Below are positions 1 to 11,467 of a stretch of 64,000 nucleotides of DNA, one piece after another; positions within the stretch are counted from its first letter, which is position 1, and every line of letters begins with the position of its first letter. Position numbers and translations under genes: made by a program. Origin of the DNA: Ricinus communis (Eukaryota > Streptophyta > Magnoliopsida > Malpighiales > Euphorbiaceae). The notes under the pieces were generated by a model. The model was given only the letters and a program-made list of their open reading frames with translations. It searched no databases and was not told where the DNA came from. Location: assembly GCF_019578655.1 (NCBI RefSeq), contig NC_063261.1:11106446-11170445 (forward strand), in the 5' to 3' direction.

Positions 1-94
1 CAGTTCAACTGGATTTAAACCTCTAGGACTTAAGTGGAAAGACAAAAGAGTTATCACATGCAATCAATTGCAGCAGCAACACGCGTAGAGAAGA
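1..94 (+). other. Left half of an older open frame split by the gypsy insertion
   Basis: Frame 2 is open from the window edge to a TAG at about 86. Joining this frame to the sequence right of the retrotransposon, with one copy of the 5-bp duplication removed, keeps the same frame open to about 9720, interrupted only by that TAG. The left part contains the short string GLKWKDKRVITCNQLQQQ. The composition, rich in Gln, Ser and Lys, resembles the tail of a plant transposase-like protein, but I do not recognise it. The reconstruction of the empty site is seen in the sequence; the idea that it is a transposase tail is a guess. Confidence 0.3.
90..94. repeat. Target-site duplication, left copy (GAAGA)
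   Basis: GAAGA directly precedes the TGTAAC start of the 5' LTR, and the same five bases directly follow the TGTTACA end of the 3' LTR at 9558-9562. Five bases is the usual duplication for Ty3/gypsy integrases. It fixes both ends of the element. Confidence 0.92.
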
Positions 95-2407
95 TGTAAC
101 GCCTGCATTTTCTCATCATCCATGTTATGTGCATTTACATTTAATCATTGGGCACATGATGGTATATCAATGATATTTTTATTTTATGAGAACATATATA
201 TATTAACTATAAGTAGAGAATAAGAAGCATGATATTAGATTATTAATTTAGATAAGTTGATTAAGTACTTGGGTTATGTGTATTAAGCCTTAAGACTTAA
301 TTGAACCAATAGTTGAAGGTTGGGTAAATAGATTGGACTTAAAAGATACAATTAAAAGTTAGTACCTATATATGGTTAGTAAGAATTAATTTAGGGTGAT
401 AAAAATAGTTTAGTAGGTGGTGGCATTAAGAGAGGAATATTGGAAATTGGAACCATGAGTAAGCTCATTTTACCTCTTCATTTCTCTAAAATTCGTACAT
501 GGCCAAAAACACAAAATTTGGAATAAGAGAGAGGAGTGGAATACCTAGAAAAACTTAAGATTAAGATAGGATTTTGCCAACTATTGAAGGAGCCAAGCTA
601 AAGCTAAAGGATTTAAGCATATTAGCAACCCAAAAGCTGAAATTGGTAAGTTGTTACTTGAGTGTTATTAATTTGTCATTAGGGTTCTTGATTACAAATT
701 GGAAAAACTTCATTTGATGCTCTCATTGATTAATTAAAGGTCTGATTATCATGAATTAGTAGAGTATTGAATGATTGCATAAAGATTAAGCTTGATTTAA
801 GTTTAAGTATGTTAAGATAGAAAACTGTCAAAATTCCAGCAACCTTGATGTTCTGTATTTTAGGCATAACATGGGTTATATAAGTCCAAATTAAGCTTAA
901 TTAGTGTCTATGGAAAGTTCAGAGAGTCGTCTATAACTTTATAGTTTTGTGATTTTGCTATTTTTGCCGTTTTGGTTGCTTAAATTGAGCAAACAGATTG
1001 CTGCTCGGGTATAACGAGCTGTATGACCCTTGCTCAGTAATTTGAAAATAATTAAATCTATAGAAGTCGGAATTGAGTAATTCTTCTTGGAGATGAAACT
1101 AGACGCATAAATGGATATGTCTATTTAATATGAGATTTTTGTATTAAGCCAATTTTGCCCAGCAATAAATATACCTTGGTACTAAATTCTGTCTAGAAAA
1201 CAGAAATGTTGGAGATTAGTTTTATGCAATTTATTGATGTTAATTTGAGTTAAATTGGTATTTAACTAGATGGGAAATGTTTATAGGATATTAAAACAGT
1301 AATTGAGAGTCTTAGAGGAAGAGTTAGACCTATGAATTAGAGAGGGGATGATCTTGTAATGCATTAGAACTCGCATTTACATGAATATTTGTAATATGCA
1401 TGAAATGTGAATTGATGAATGTGTTGACAGTGCACTCAAAGGCCTGGAAAGGAAGTTGTGGAGAAAGGAGGTTCTTATATGCTAAAGGAATAAGTATATT
1501 TTGAGTAAGTAAATAGTTAATATTTGCTATGTTCATATATTTAATCAAATGTTCCGCAAATGGTTGCGTTTGCTTAATATTGTTTATGTTTGAATGACTG
1601 AGATGGAAATGATTGGTGTTGAGTGGAACAATTGTTATTGCTGAAATATGATATAAGTGAAATGATTGAATTGTGATGTTAAGTGCATATGTGCATGTGA
1701 ATGGTGGATTCCCCTGTGAAAAAAAAAGATATATATATAAAGCCTTGGGAGGCTAAAGCCTAGAGAGGCTATAAAAGTGTATAATGTGAGATGAGGCGGA
1801 GCATCTTACGTGTGTGATATGTGAGGATGAGGCGGAGCAGCACATTAAAGGGGATCCACAAGCCGTGAGAACTAACCATAATTGTTGAATTGTATTTCTT
1901 CTATGATGGTTGTAATGAATTGAGTAGAATGGTATGACTTTATACCTAAACTATGAATATCATGGAAAGTTATGTGATTGGGTGGAAATTGTATTAAGTG
2001 TATGTGATATAGATTATGTTGATTATTTATTTCACTGAAATGGAGGCTCACCCTCTCAAAATTTTTCTTTTCAGGTTTGTAAATAGTAGTGCATCCGTTG
2101 GTTGTATGCGAAGTCTAGCTTTTAGCAGTTCTGTCAAGTTGGGCCAGTTTTGTGAAGTCTCCTCCTGATGCATATTTGTATGCAGTTATGTGATATATAT
2201 GGAAGTATGCCTTATAAGGCATAAGAAGATATTTGTAATACTTGTTAAATGATGTTTAAGTATAATCATATGTTTATATGTTAATAACCTTGTGTCTGGA
2301 TTCTTAACAACCTACATATTGACCTATCTACCTGTAGTATATATTCTACGACGCTTGTATGCTTCCTGGCTAATGTTTATTGGTTAGCATGTGATGGGGG
2401 TGTTACA
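95..2407 (+). repeat. 5' LTR of the gypsy element
   Basis: It begins TGTAACGCC and ends GGTGTTACA, and matches 7252-9557 almost base for base. Differences I can see are small: a C/T near 227, a two-base indel near 1433, a base swap near 1553, a homopolymer-length change near 1722, several changes around 2033-2058, an A/G near 2231 and a C/A near 2366. It contains a TATA box and a 14-base direct repeat, GATGAGGCGGAGCA, just downstream at about 1791 and 1827. Small open frames inside it, such as 1330-1548 on the minus strand, recur only because the LTR is duplicated. Confidence 0.95.
1770..1777 (+). promoter_or_regulatory. LTR TATA box (5' copy)
   Basis: TATAAAAG lies in the sequence AGGCTATAAAAGTG about 1.68 kb into the LTR and is conserved in the 3' LTR at 8921-8928. 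It is the best candidate for the start of the genomic RNA, which would place the U3/R boundary near 1800. This is inferred from the motif only. Confidence 0.55.
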
Positions 2408-2413
2408 TTTTAG

Positions 2414-2426
2414 TGGTATCAGAGCC
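2414..2426 (+). promoter_or_regulatory. Primer-binding site, initiator tRNA-Met type
   Basis: TGGTATCAGAGCC lies six bases after the end of the 5' LTR. It is the standard plant retrotransposon site complementary to the 3' end of initiator methionine tRNA, where minus-strand DNA synthesis starts. Confidence 0.9.
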
Positions 2427-2526
2427 CTGTTTTAGATTCATTGGGAGTAGATTCATGTTGCACATCATTAAGCATATGATATATGTTCTTTGAACTTGAC
2501 TGAATATTTGCATTTCATATATATAG

Positions 2527-3654
2527 ATGGAGAGACAAGGAGAACACGCAACTGGCCCAGATATGTCATTAGAGTCTCTGCATGGTCATGAAAATGCATC
2601 TGAACATGATCAACATGATGAGCATGAGTTACATTCTGAAAATGCTGCACAATCGAATGTACAAAATGTTATGGAACAGTTTATGGATTTTCTGATGCAA
2701 CGGGCAGCTCAACAACAAGCACTGGCGCCTCAGACTCAACAACAAAAGGCTGTGATAGATAAGAATTATGAAAGAGTTAGGAAACAAGGTGCTAATGTTT
2801 TTCAAGGTACTCTGATCCTACTGAGGGCCGAGGAATGGTTACGAAATACGGAAAGGGTGTTGGATAGATTTAATTGCACATCCGAACAAAGGCTTCTATA
2901 TACGGTGATCTTTAATAGAAAAGATGCACTTGATTGGTGGGAAACAGTTTTAAGAAGCAAAGATCGACCAATCACTTTGACTTGGAATGATTTCTTTAGA
3001 GAATTTCACGAGAAGTATACTCCGAAATTTATAGAGACAGAAGAAGCTTGAATTTCTTGATTTGAAACAGAATGATATGTCAGTTGCAGAGTGAAGTTCA
3101 ATTTGTGAGATTATGTAAGTATGCACCGGAAGAAATAGCCACCAAGAACTGAAAGGAAGAAATTTGAGATGGGTTTGAGGCTTGACATTCGTGAGAAAAT
3201 GGCGTTGAAACCTCATAATTACAATGCCTCAATTGAAGCTCGCTTTGAGAGTCAAGAAACATCATTTGAAAGGAATACTATGGAAGCTAAAAAGAAGAAG
3301 ATCATTGGTGCTTATAGTAATCCTCCAAGACATATTAGTATTTCTTCGTTTAGAGGCTCTAATTCACGTGGAGTAGTTATCGTGGACGAGGGTTTGGTGG
3401 TCAGTCTAGTAGATCCTCCACAGTACCTTATAGTAGAGGTGGATACAATTCATCCAGGACTTGAGGGAGGACAAGTTTCGGCCAGTGAGGGTTTGCTCCC
3501 TGTTTGTCCCACGTGCAACAGGAGACATCTTGGAGAATGTTGGGGACCTAGACCGGTAGTATGTTTTACTTGTAGTAGGCCGGGACATTATTCTAGAGAT
3601 TGTCCTATGAGAAGAAATAATGCTCGGAGAATCTTATACGGTGGGTCGGAGTAG
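2527..3654 (+). pseudogene. gag: gag (capsid/nucleocapsid) of the gypsy element, frameshifted
   Basis: The first frame, 2527-3051, starts at an ATG and has an acidic, His-rich N-terminus followed by a Retrotrans_gag-type capsid segment (AEEWLRNTERVLDRF, then a DWW motif and a WNDFFREFHEKY motif at about residues 99-167). It stops at 3049-3051. The rest continues in another frame at 3169-3654 and ends with a CCHC zinc knuckle, CFTCSRPGHYSRDC, typical of nucleocapsid RNA binding. At least one frameshift in 3050-3170 breaks the protein. In an intact element it would form the cytoplasmic particle that packages the genomic RNA. Confidence 0.9.
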
Positions 3655-3778
3655 TGTTGGTGAAAATATTCCAGTTGGTTCAGTGAGGCGGAGGGAAGAG
3701 GTGGCGGAGGAGGTTTAACTATTTCAAAGCAACACCATCGGAACAAATTGGTCAACCACAAGCACAAGCTAGAGTATT

Positions 3779-4330
3779 TGCTACTACTAGAAATGAAGCA
3801 TTTGTAGCACCAAATTGTTACTCGGTATACTTTCTATTCATGATTCCGATGCACATGTTCTTATTGATCCTGGATCCACATGTTCATTCATATCACATGA
3901 TTTTGCATCGCATGTTCATGCTAATATAGAGGCATTAGGTTATGATATATATGTATCTATGCCTGTTGGGGGTATTATCACAGTAAATACGATAGTGAGA
4001 TCATGTCCTGTAGTAGTAGATAGTGTCAAACTACATGCGATTTGGTTGTTATTAATCTTAGAGAGTTTGATGTTATTTTGGGGATGGATTGGTTGTCAAG
4101 AAATCATGCTATTGTTGATTGTAAAACGAAGGAAGTGGCTATGGAAATACAAGGAGAAATGAAAATAGTAATGGTGGGTGAAAGGAAGACAATTCCTAAT
4201 TGTTTGATTTCAAAGTAGGACGCGTCAATTAATTAAAAATGGATGTGAAGCATATCTAATTAGTTTTATAGATACTACTAAGGTCAGTCCAGGGGTATTA
4301 GACATTCCAAAGGGTCGGAGAATTTCCTAA
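3779..4330 (+). pseudogene. Aspartic protease region of gypsy pol, broken
   Basis: 3815-4162 contains VLIDPGSTCSFIS, the retropepsin-like active site of plant Ty3/gypsy elements. The catalytic triplet reads D-P-G where D-S-G is usual, as in many chromoviruses. After about 4035 the homologous reading (the conserved FDVILGMDW stretch) lies in a different frame, so there is a frameshift inside the domain. Stops follow before the reverse transcriptase. In an intact copy this enzyme cleaves the Gag-Pol polyprotein inside the particle. Confidence 0.85.
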
Positions 4331-5203
4331 CATATTCTTAGATGATTTGCCTGGTTTGCCACCAAATCGAGAGGTTGATTTTGAGATTGACATCATCCCC
4401 GGTATCGCACCTATTTCCATTGCACCACATGTGAATGGCTCCATTAGAATTGAAAGAATTAAAGAAGCAATTAGAAGAGTTACTTGATAAAGGTTTCATC
4501 GTGCCAAGTACTTCATCTTGGAGAGCACCGATTCATTTGTGAAGAAAAGGATGGTAGTATGCGATTATGTATTGATTATAGGCAATTGAATAGGATTACA
4601 GTGAAGAATAAATATCCATTGCCGAGAATTGATGATTTGCTTGATCGGTTAAAAGGTGCAACTGTGTTCTCTAAAATTGATTTAAGATCGGGTTATTGGC
4701 AACTCCGGGTTGAAGAGAAATCTATTGCCAAGACGATTCGAACAAGGTATGGGCACTATGAATTTATTGTGATGCCATTTGGTTTAACAAATGCTCCTAC
4801 CGCTTTTATGTCAACGATGAACAAGACTTTCCGACCATATTTAGATCACTTTGTTATTGTGTTCATTGATGATATTCTGATTTACTCTAGAAGCCCAGAA
4901 GAACATGAACAACACTTGAGAATTGTTTTACAGATTTTGAGGGAAAAACAGTTGTACGCAAAATTCAACAAATGCGAGTTTTAGATGGAGGAAATTGCAT
5001 TCTTAGGGCATATTATTTCTAAACATGGAGTGCAACCAGATTCATCAAAGATTAAAGCAATTATTGAATGGGAACTGCCTAGAAATGTTTCTGAAGTTCG
5101 AAGTTTTCTTGGGTTAGCTGGCTATTATAGAAGATTTGTAAAAGATTTTTCAGTTATTGCTAAGCCTCTAACAGCTTTGTTAAAGAAGAATGTGTCATTC
5201 TAG
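4330..5203 (+). pseudogene. Reverse transcriptase of gypsy pol, broken
   Basis: The linker typical of chromoviruses ([16 protein letters not shown]) starts at about 4340. The polymerase core at 4484-4984 shows the motifs [30 protein letters not shown] and FIDDILIYS with its two catalytic aspartates. An in-frame TAG at 4982-4984 replaces a residue that is usually Trp, and the homology then continues at 4985 ([20 protein letters not shown]). Another TAG ends the frame at 5201-5203. Both nonsense codons lie at positions that keep frame, so point mutation explains them. Confidence 0.92.
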
Positions 5204-5640
5204 TGGACGGAGTTATGTGATCAAAATTTTCAAGAGTTGAAGAAAAGGCTTACTACTACACCGATACTCGCATTGCCATCTAAAAATGGAGGTTATGTTG
5301 TATATACTGATGCTTCTAGGCAAGGACTTGGATGTGTCTTAATGCAGCATGGGAAGGTTATAGCTTATGCTTCAAGACAATTGCGACCTCATGAGCTGAA
5401 TTATCCTACACATGATCTTGAATTAGCAGCTATTGTACATGCATTGAAGATATGGCGACATTATTTATACGGGGAGACATTTCGGATATTTCACCGATCA
5501 TAAGAGTTTGAAATATATCCCTACGCAGAAAGAGTTGAATCTGAGACAACGAAGATGGATTGAGCTTCTGAAGGATTATGATTGCACTATTGATTATCAT
5601 CCTGGAAAAGCAAATGTTGTTGCTGATGCTTTAAGTAGGA
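5204..5640 (+). pseudogene. RNase H of gypsy pol, broken
   Basis: [32 protein letters not shown] and WRHYLYG form the RNase H fold, starting at about 5237. A frameshift near 5497 separates it from the tail, which continues in the frame of 5508 with the [17 protein letters not shown] signature that closes the domain. In an intact element it removes the RNA strand during reverse transcription. Confidence 0.9.
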
Positions 5641-6700
5641 AGTCAGTGGAAAATTTCTCAAGTATGATTTGTTACAATGTAGAATATTTAGTTGCACTTA
5701 GAGCTATGGATGTGAAGTTTTATGTTTATGACAATGATCTGTTAGCCACATTACAAATAAAGCCTTTGATTGGAGATAAAATTAAAGATGCACAGTGTGA
5801 AGATTCTTATTTGCAAAGGATGAAGGGTAGAGTACAAGAAGGAAAGAATACACAATTTGTGTTGAAAGATGATGGTGTGTTATTGAATAGAAATTGTGTA
5901 TGTGTACCTGATGTAGGAAATTTGAGAAAGGAAATCATGCATGAAGCGCACTATGCACCTTATGCAATGCATCCTGGAAGTACCAAAATGTACAAAAATT
6001 TGAAGTCTTATTATTGGTGGCCGACAATGAAGAAGGATGTGTCAGAATTTGTGAGTAAGTGTTTGACATGTCAGCAAGTGAAAGGAGAGCACCAGGCACC
6101 TGTAGGTAAACTTCATTCTTTATCTATACCTGTGTGGAAGTGGGATAAGATTACTATGGATTTTGCTATGGGATTGCCGCGTACATTTAACAAGCATGAT
6201 GCTATTTGGGTAATTGTTGATCGACTTACTAAATGTGCTCATTTCTTACCTGTGAAGCAAACAGATTCACTTGATAAACTTGCTGAATTGTATATTTCTG
6301 AGATTGTTAGATTGCATGGTGTGCCAATATCTATTGTATCAGATAGGGATCCCAGATTTACTTCTCATTTCTGGGAGAGTTTGCAGAAAGCATATGGTAC
6401 TAAGCTTCATTTCAAGATGACTTTTCATCCCTCAAACAGGATGGGCAATCGGAAAGAACTATTCGGACATTAGAAGATATGATGAGGGCTTGCACACTTG
6501 AGTTCAAGGGTAACTGGGATGATTACATACCACAGATGGAATTTGCATATAACAACAGTTTTCATTCTAGTATCGGTATGGCTCCTTATGAAGCTTTGTA
6601 TGGGAGGAAATGTAGAAGTCCAGTATGCTGGGATGTTGAAGGTTTAAGACAGCTTGAAGGTCCATAATTGGTACAAGAAACAGTGGATAAAATAGAGATA
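5641..6700 (+). pseudogene. Integrase of gypsy pol, broken before the catalytic Glu
   Basis: The N-terminal HHCC zinc-binding module is visible ([17 protein letters not shown], then CLTC), followed by the DDE core: D in TMDFAMGLP and D in VSDRDPRF. A frameshift near 6439 breaks the segment that should carry the third acidic residue. The homology resumes at 6479 and continues through EFAYNNSFHSSIGMAPYEALYG, then a stop at about 6665. This domain inserts the cDNA and explains the 5-bp target duplication at the element's ends. Confidence 0.92.
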
Positions 6701-7250
6701 GTTAAAAAGAATTTGAAAGTAGCACAGATGAAAAGAGTTATGCTGATTTGCATCGAAGGGAAATGGAATATATTGTGGGTGATAAAGTTTTCTTGCTGGT
6801 ATCACCATGGAAAGGAATATTAAGGTTTGGTAAACAAGGGAAATTGAGTCCGAGGTATGTAGGACCTTATGAAATTATTGAAAGAGTTGGACCATTGGCT
6901 TATAGGTTAGCATTACCTACAGAGTTGTCTTCTATTCATGATGTTTTTCACGTTTCTATGTTGAGGCGATATAGATCAGATCCTAGTCATATCATTCCAG
7001 GAGCCGGAGATAGAAATCACGGAAAAGTTGACATATGTGGAAGAGCCGAGTAGAAATTCTTGATCGAAGGGTTAAGAAATTGAGAAAGAAAGACATTCCT
7101 ATGGTCAAAATTAAGTGGAGTCATCACTCACCAAGAGAAGCAACTTGGGAAGTGGAAGAGCATATGAGACAGAAGTATCCGCATCTATTCCATTGTAATG
7201 TTGGTGAGTTGTTAAAAATTCGGGGACGAAATTTCTTAAGGAAGGGAGAG
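6701..7250 (+). pseudogene. Integrase C-terminus and chromodomain
   Basis: 6748-7053 carries the [13 protein letters not shown] and [10 protein letters not shown] stretch of the integrase C-terminal domain, ending in [12 protein letters not shown]. The frame then shifts by one into 7035-7256, which holds a chromodomain-like tail (LRKKDIPMVKIKWSHH, then EATWEVEEHMRQKYPHLF). Chromodomains of plant chromoviruses direct insertion to certain chromatin. The frameshift near 7030 separates the two parts. Confidence 0.88.
7238..7250 (+). promoter_or_regulatory. Polypurine tract
   Basis: AAGGAAGGGAGAG ends one base before the 3' LTR. It is the expected primer for plus-strand DNA synthesis. Confidence 0.88.
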
Positions 7251-7251
7251 T

Positions 7252-9557
7252 TGTAGCACTGCATTTTCTCATCATCCATGTTATGTGCATTTACATTTAA
7301 TCATTGGGCACATGATGGTATATCAATGATATTTTTATTTTATGAGAACATATATATATTAATTATAAGTAGAGAATAAGAAGCATGATATTAGATTATT
7401 AATTTAGATAAGTTGATTAAGTACTTGGGTTATGTGTATTAAGCCTTAAGACTTAATTGAACCAATAGTTGAAGGTTGGGTAAATAGATTGGACTTAAAA
7501 GATACAATTAAAAGTTAGTACCTATATATGGTTAGTAAGAATTAATTTAGGGTGATAAAAATAGTTTAGTAGGTGGTGGCATTAAGAGAGGAATATTGGA
7601 AATTGGAACCATGAGTAAGCTCATTTTACCTCTTCATTTCTCTAAAATTCGTACATGGCCAAAAACACAAAATTTGGAATAAGAGAGAGGAGTGGAATAC
7701 CTAGAAAAACTTAAGATTAAGATAGGATTTTGCCAACTATTGAAGGAGCCAAGCTAAAGCTAAAGGATTTAAGCATATTAGCAACCCAAAAGCTGAAATT
7801 GGTAAGTTGTTACTTGAGTGTTATTAATTTGTCATTAGGGTTCTTGATTACAAATTGGAAAAACTTCATTTGATGCTCTCATTGATTAATTAAAGGTCTG
7901 ATTATCATGAATTAGTAGAGTATTGAATGATTGCATAAAGATTAAGCTTGATTTAAGTTTAAGTATGTTAAGATAGAAAACTGTCAAAATTCCAGCAACC
8001 TTGATGTTCTGTATTTTAGGCATAACATGGGTTATATAAGTCCAAATTAAGCTTAATTAGTGTCTATGGAAAGTTCAGAGAGTCGTCTATAACTTTATAG
8101 TTTTGTGATTTTGCTATTTTTGCCGTTTTGGTTGCTTAAATTGAGCAAACAGATTGCTGCTCGGGTATAACGAGCTGTATGACCCTTGCTCAGTAATTTG
8201 AAAATAATTAAATCTATAGAAGTCGGAATTGAGTAATTCTTCTTGGAGATGAAACTAGACGCATAAATGGATATGTCTATTTAATATGAGATTTTTGTAT
8301 TAAGCCAATTTTGCCCAGCAATAAATATACCTTGGTACTAAATTCTGTCTAGAAAACAGAAATGTTGGAGATTAGTTTTATGCAATTTATTGATGTTAAT
8401 TTGAGTTAAATTGGTATTTAACTAGATGGGAAATGTTTATAGGATATTAAAACAGTAATTGAGAGTCTTAGAGGAAGAGTTAGACCTATGAATTAGAGAG
8501 GGGATGATCTTGTAATGCATTAGAACTCGCATTTACATGAATATTTGTAATATGCATGAAATGTGAATTGATGAATGTGTTGACAGTACTCAAAGGCCCG
8601 GAAAGGAAGTTGTGGAGAAAGGAGGTTCTTATATGCTAAAGGAATAAGTATATTTTGAGTAAGTAAATAGTTAATATTTGCTATGTTCATATATTTAATC
8701 AAATGTTCGCGAAATGGTTGCGTTTGCTTAATATTGTTTATGTTTGAATGACTGAGATGGAAATGATTGGTGTTGAGTGGAACAATTGTTATTGCTGAAA
8801 TATGATATAAGTGAAATGATTGAATTGTGATGTTAAGTGCATATGTGCATGTGAATGGTGGATTCCCCGAAAAAAAAAGATATATATATAAAGCCTTGGG
8901 AGGCTAAAGCCTAGAGAGGCTATAAAAGTGTATAATGTGAGATGAGGCGGAGCATCTTACGTGTGTGATATGTGAGGATGAGGCGGAGCAGCACATTAAA
9001 GGGGATCCACAAGCCGTGAGAACTAACCATAATTGTTGAATTGTATTTCTTCTATGATGGTTGTAATGAATTGAGTAGAATGGTATGACTTTATACCTAA
9101 ACTATGAATATCATGGAAAGTTATGTGATTGGGTGGAAATTGTATTAAGTGTATGTGATATAGATTATGTTGATTATTTATTTACTGGTGGAGGCTCACC
9201 CCTCTCCAAAATTTTTCTTTTCAGGTTTGTAAATAGTAGTGCATCCGTTGGTTGTATGCGAAGTCTAGCTTTTAGCAGTTCTGTCAAGTTGGGCCAGTTT
9301 TGTGAAGTCTCCTCCTGATGCATATTTGTATGCAGTTATGTGATATATATGGAAGTATGCCTTATAAGGCATAAGAAGATGTTTGTAATACTTGTTAAAT
9401 GATGTTTAAGTATAATCATATGTTTATATGTTAATAACCTTGTGTCTGGATTCTTAACAACCTACATATTGACCTATCTACCTGTAGTATATATTCTACG
9501 ACGCTTGTATGCTTCATGGCTAATGTTTATTGGTTAGCATGTGATGGGGGTGTTACA
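7252..9557 (+). repeat. 3' LTR of the gypsy element
   Basis: It starts TGTAGCACTGC and ends TGTTACA, and repeats 95-2407 with about twelve small differences. The TATA box is conserved at 8921-8928. The first difference, TGTAACGCC against TGTAGCAC, lies within ten bases of the start. Confidence 0.95.
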
Positions 9558-9562
9558 GAAGA
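9558..9562. repeat. Target-site duplication, right copy (GAAGA)
   Basis: This is the same pentamer as at 90-94, directly after the LTR end. Confidence 0.92.
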
Positions 9563-10153
9563 AGTGCACAAATAAGCTCTAATACACAACATGAAGTTCC
9601 ACAAACTCAAGATATTGATCCTAAACCACGACGGAAGCCATATATTAGTGATGTTTTTGTGTTTTTTTTATCCTTTTCTACTGTAATGACAATGAACCTT
9701 TTTCTTTTTATGGTCTAATAACAGTGAACCTTGTCCTTTTTCTGTTGTAATAATAGTGAACCTTACTTAATATTGGTCTTGTCTCATTGGTGTTTAGCCT
9801 TAATTATGGTTGTTTCGGTTGCTAATATGAAAATATAGTGAAATAATTATTATTTCTCATTTTGGGAATGAAATCAGTTATGTTTTCTTTATCAAATATG
9901 TCACTTTATCAATTGTCCACAATTTACCAAAACACATTTTCACAATTATCACAACAGTTCAAACTTAACAAAGGCAATCATGCTAGAATAAACTCGAAGT
10001 CTAATATCATTTCACAAAAGATGTTTACAAAATATTCTAATTGAAAGCATATTAAAACTTGCTTTTGTTAACTAATGCCCCAAATCCTATTTTGTGGATA
10101 TAATTACCAACAGTTTCTTACCTAAACTAAAAAGTGGCCTAAACAGCACTATG
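9563..10153 (+). other. Right half of the interrupted frame, then intergenic DNA
   Basis: The frame that enters from 1-94 continues here to a stop at about 9720 (it includes EVPQTQDIDPKPRRKPYISD). The rest is AT-rich. It contains a short imperfect triplication of a unit with TGAACCTT at about 9690-9770. I see no other gene. Confidence 0.3.
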
Positions 10154-10567
10154 TTATGCCATTAACACAATCCAACCTAAAAAAATAATAAAACTGACTA
10201 AGACAACCATAACAGCCTTGGATTTGTGCTTCGCGTTCTCCTTCTCAGCTTCAAATCTTCGCAAACGTCTCAACAATCCATTAATTATATGCCTTGCATG
10301 TTCAAGAACATGAGGGTCAAACCAAAGAAAATATCCACAAGCACTAATCCCCTGCAATTTAAGTATTTAAATGAAAATACTTAATCAACTCATGCAAAAT
10401 TACATTTTTAAAACATTAACATCATAACAAATATATTAAGTACCCTAAAAGATATATATATCAAGGATAAGGAAACTTACATCAAACTTCCTAGAACCAA
10501 AGAACCTCCCAGGGTTTAAAACGGTCTAAGAACACTTCATTATCGCCGATTTCCTATAATGACATAT
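10154..10567 (-). pseudogene. GRF zinc-finger small membrane protein, decayed
   Basis: There are two exons on the minus strand. The upper exon ends at 10481 (donor GTAAGTTTCC) and contains TVLNPGRFFGSRKFD. The lower exon begins at 10351 after TTAAATTGCAG and continues ACGYFLWFDPHV, then a Leu/Arg helix and a hydrophobic C-terminal segment (about residues 48-65 of the lower exon). N-P-G-R-x-F...C-G-Y-F-x-W-F-D is the GRF-type zinc finger, common in small plant proteins with a C-terminal membrane helix. An in-frame TAG lies just before TVLNPGR, and the Cys expected after FFG is Ser, so the finger is probably not functional. The intron is in phase 0. Its role in plants is unknown to me. Confidence 0.6.
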
Positions 10568-10879
10568 TGGAAACACGAAATTTTGAGATCGATCAAAATC
10601 GGCCTGCTCTATTGTAGAGTAGAAGAAGAGGAAATAAAACTCTAAAATTGTAAGTAAAGAGGAAAAAGATAAAGAATTTGGAAATTTCATCATTTTTTAC
10701 TAAAAGAACTATAATAACATTCTTTATTGTCACATTGGATTAGAAAACACGAGCTCACTTGTGCGTTAGCGTTTGATATTATTGCTTTCTGCCATCTATG
10801 CTACCAGGTGTTTATGAGTTAGGAATTTCTCAAGTACAGGTGTCTAATAGGTCAAGCTCAAAGCATAAGAGGTATCTGA

Positions 10880-11131
<252 letters not shown>

Positions 11132-11219
11132 TAAGATAAAATAGTTCTTGATTATTGATGAATGAACAAATATACAAACTTTGAAATAAAAGCTTTAAAA
11201 TGAAAGCTTTAAAAAAAGA

Positions 11220-11460
11220 AATATAACTTACAAGAGTTGGTGAATAGAGGTCTTCAGCCTTAAGGCTCCATAATTGTTGCTTTGGATGCTCTTCATAATG
11301 GAGTGAGGGGCTCCACGTCTTTTGGATGCTTTTGATAATGGAGTGAGAGGCTCCATGACTTTTGCAGAAGTTGTCTGCCATGCTTCAACAGCGAGGAATC
11401 TTTTACTTTAAAAAAGTAAAAGTGCAGAGTCTTTTGTCTTTTTTTTTTCTTTTCTTTTAA
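11220..11460 (-). promoter_or_regulatory. Pregenomic promoter region, left copy, TATA box deleted
   Basis: Compared with the right copy, the sequence jumps from GAAGACCTCTAT directly to TCACCAACTC. The 137 bases in between, which hold the TATA box core, the presumed start site and the first part of the leader, are missing. TAT is present at both ends of the lost segment in the right copy. The upstream repeats with CATGGAGCC and CTCACTCCATTA are retained. Confidence 0.7.
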
Positions 11461-11466
11461 AATGAC

Positions 11467-11467
<1 letters not shown>

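Larger units (their letters stand above)
95..9557 (+). mobile_element. Complete Ty3/gypsy chromovirus LTR retrotransposon, coding region broken
   Basis: The element has two direct LTRs (2313 and 2306 bp), a tRNA-Met primer site, gag with a zinc knuckle, protease, reverse transcriptase, RNase H, integrase and a C-terminal chromodomain, then a polypurine tract and a perfect GAAGA target duplication. The domain order and the chromodomain-like tail place it among plant chromoviruses. The long LTRs, the TGTAAC...TGTTACA ends and the sequence GGGGACGAAATTTCTTAAG before the polypurine tract suggest the Tekay/Del lineage. The LTRs differ by only about a dozen small changes, so insertion was recent, yet gag-pol holds several frameshifts and TAG stops. 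It therefore cannot encode its own proteins as read here. Confidence 0.95.

Noticed and set aside
1330..1548. Minus-strand open frame in the gypsy LTR, repeated at 8520-8702
   Set aside because: It lies within the LTR, differs at its end between the two LTRs, and has no domain.
9085..9318. Plus-strand open frame in the 3' LTR
   Set aside because: The 5' LTR counterpart is not open because of small indels, so it is a chance frame.
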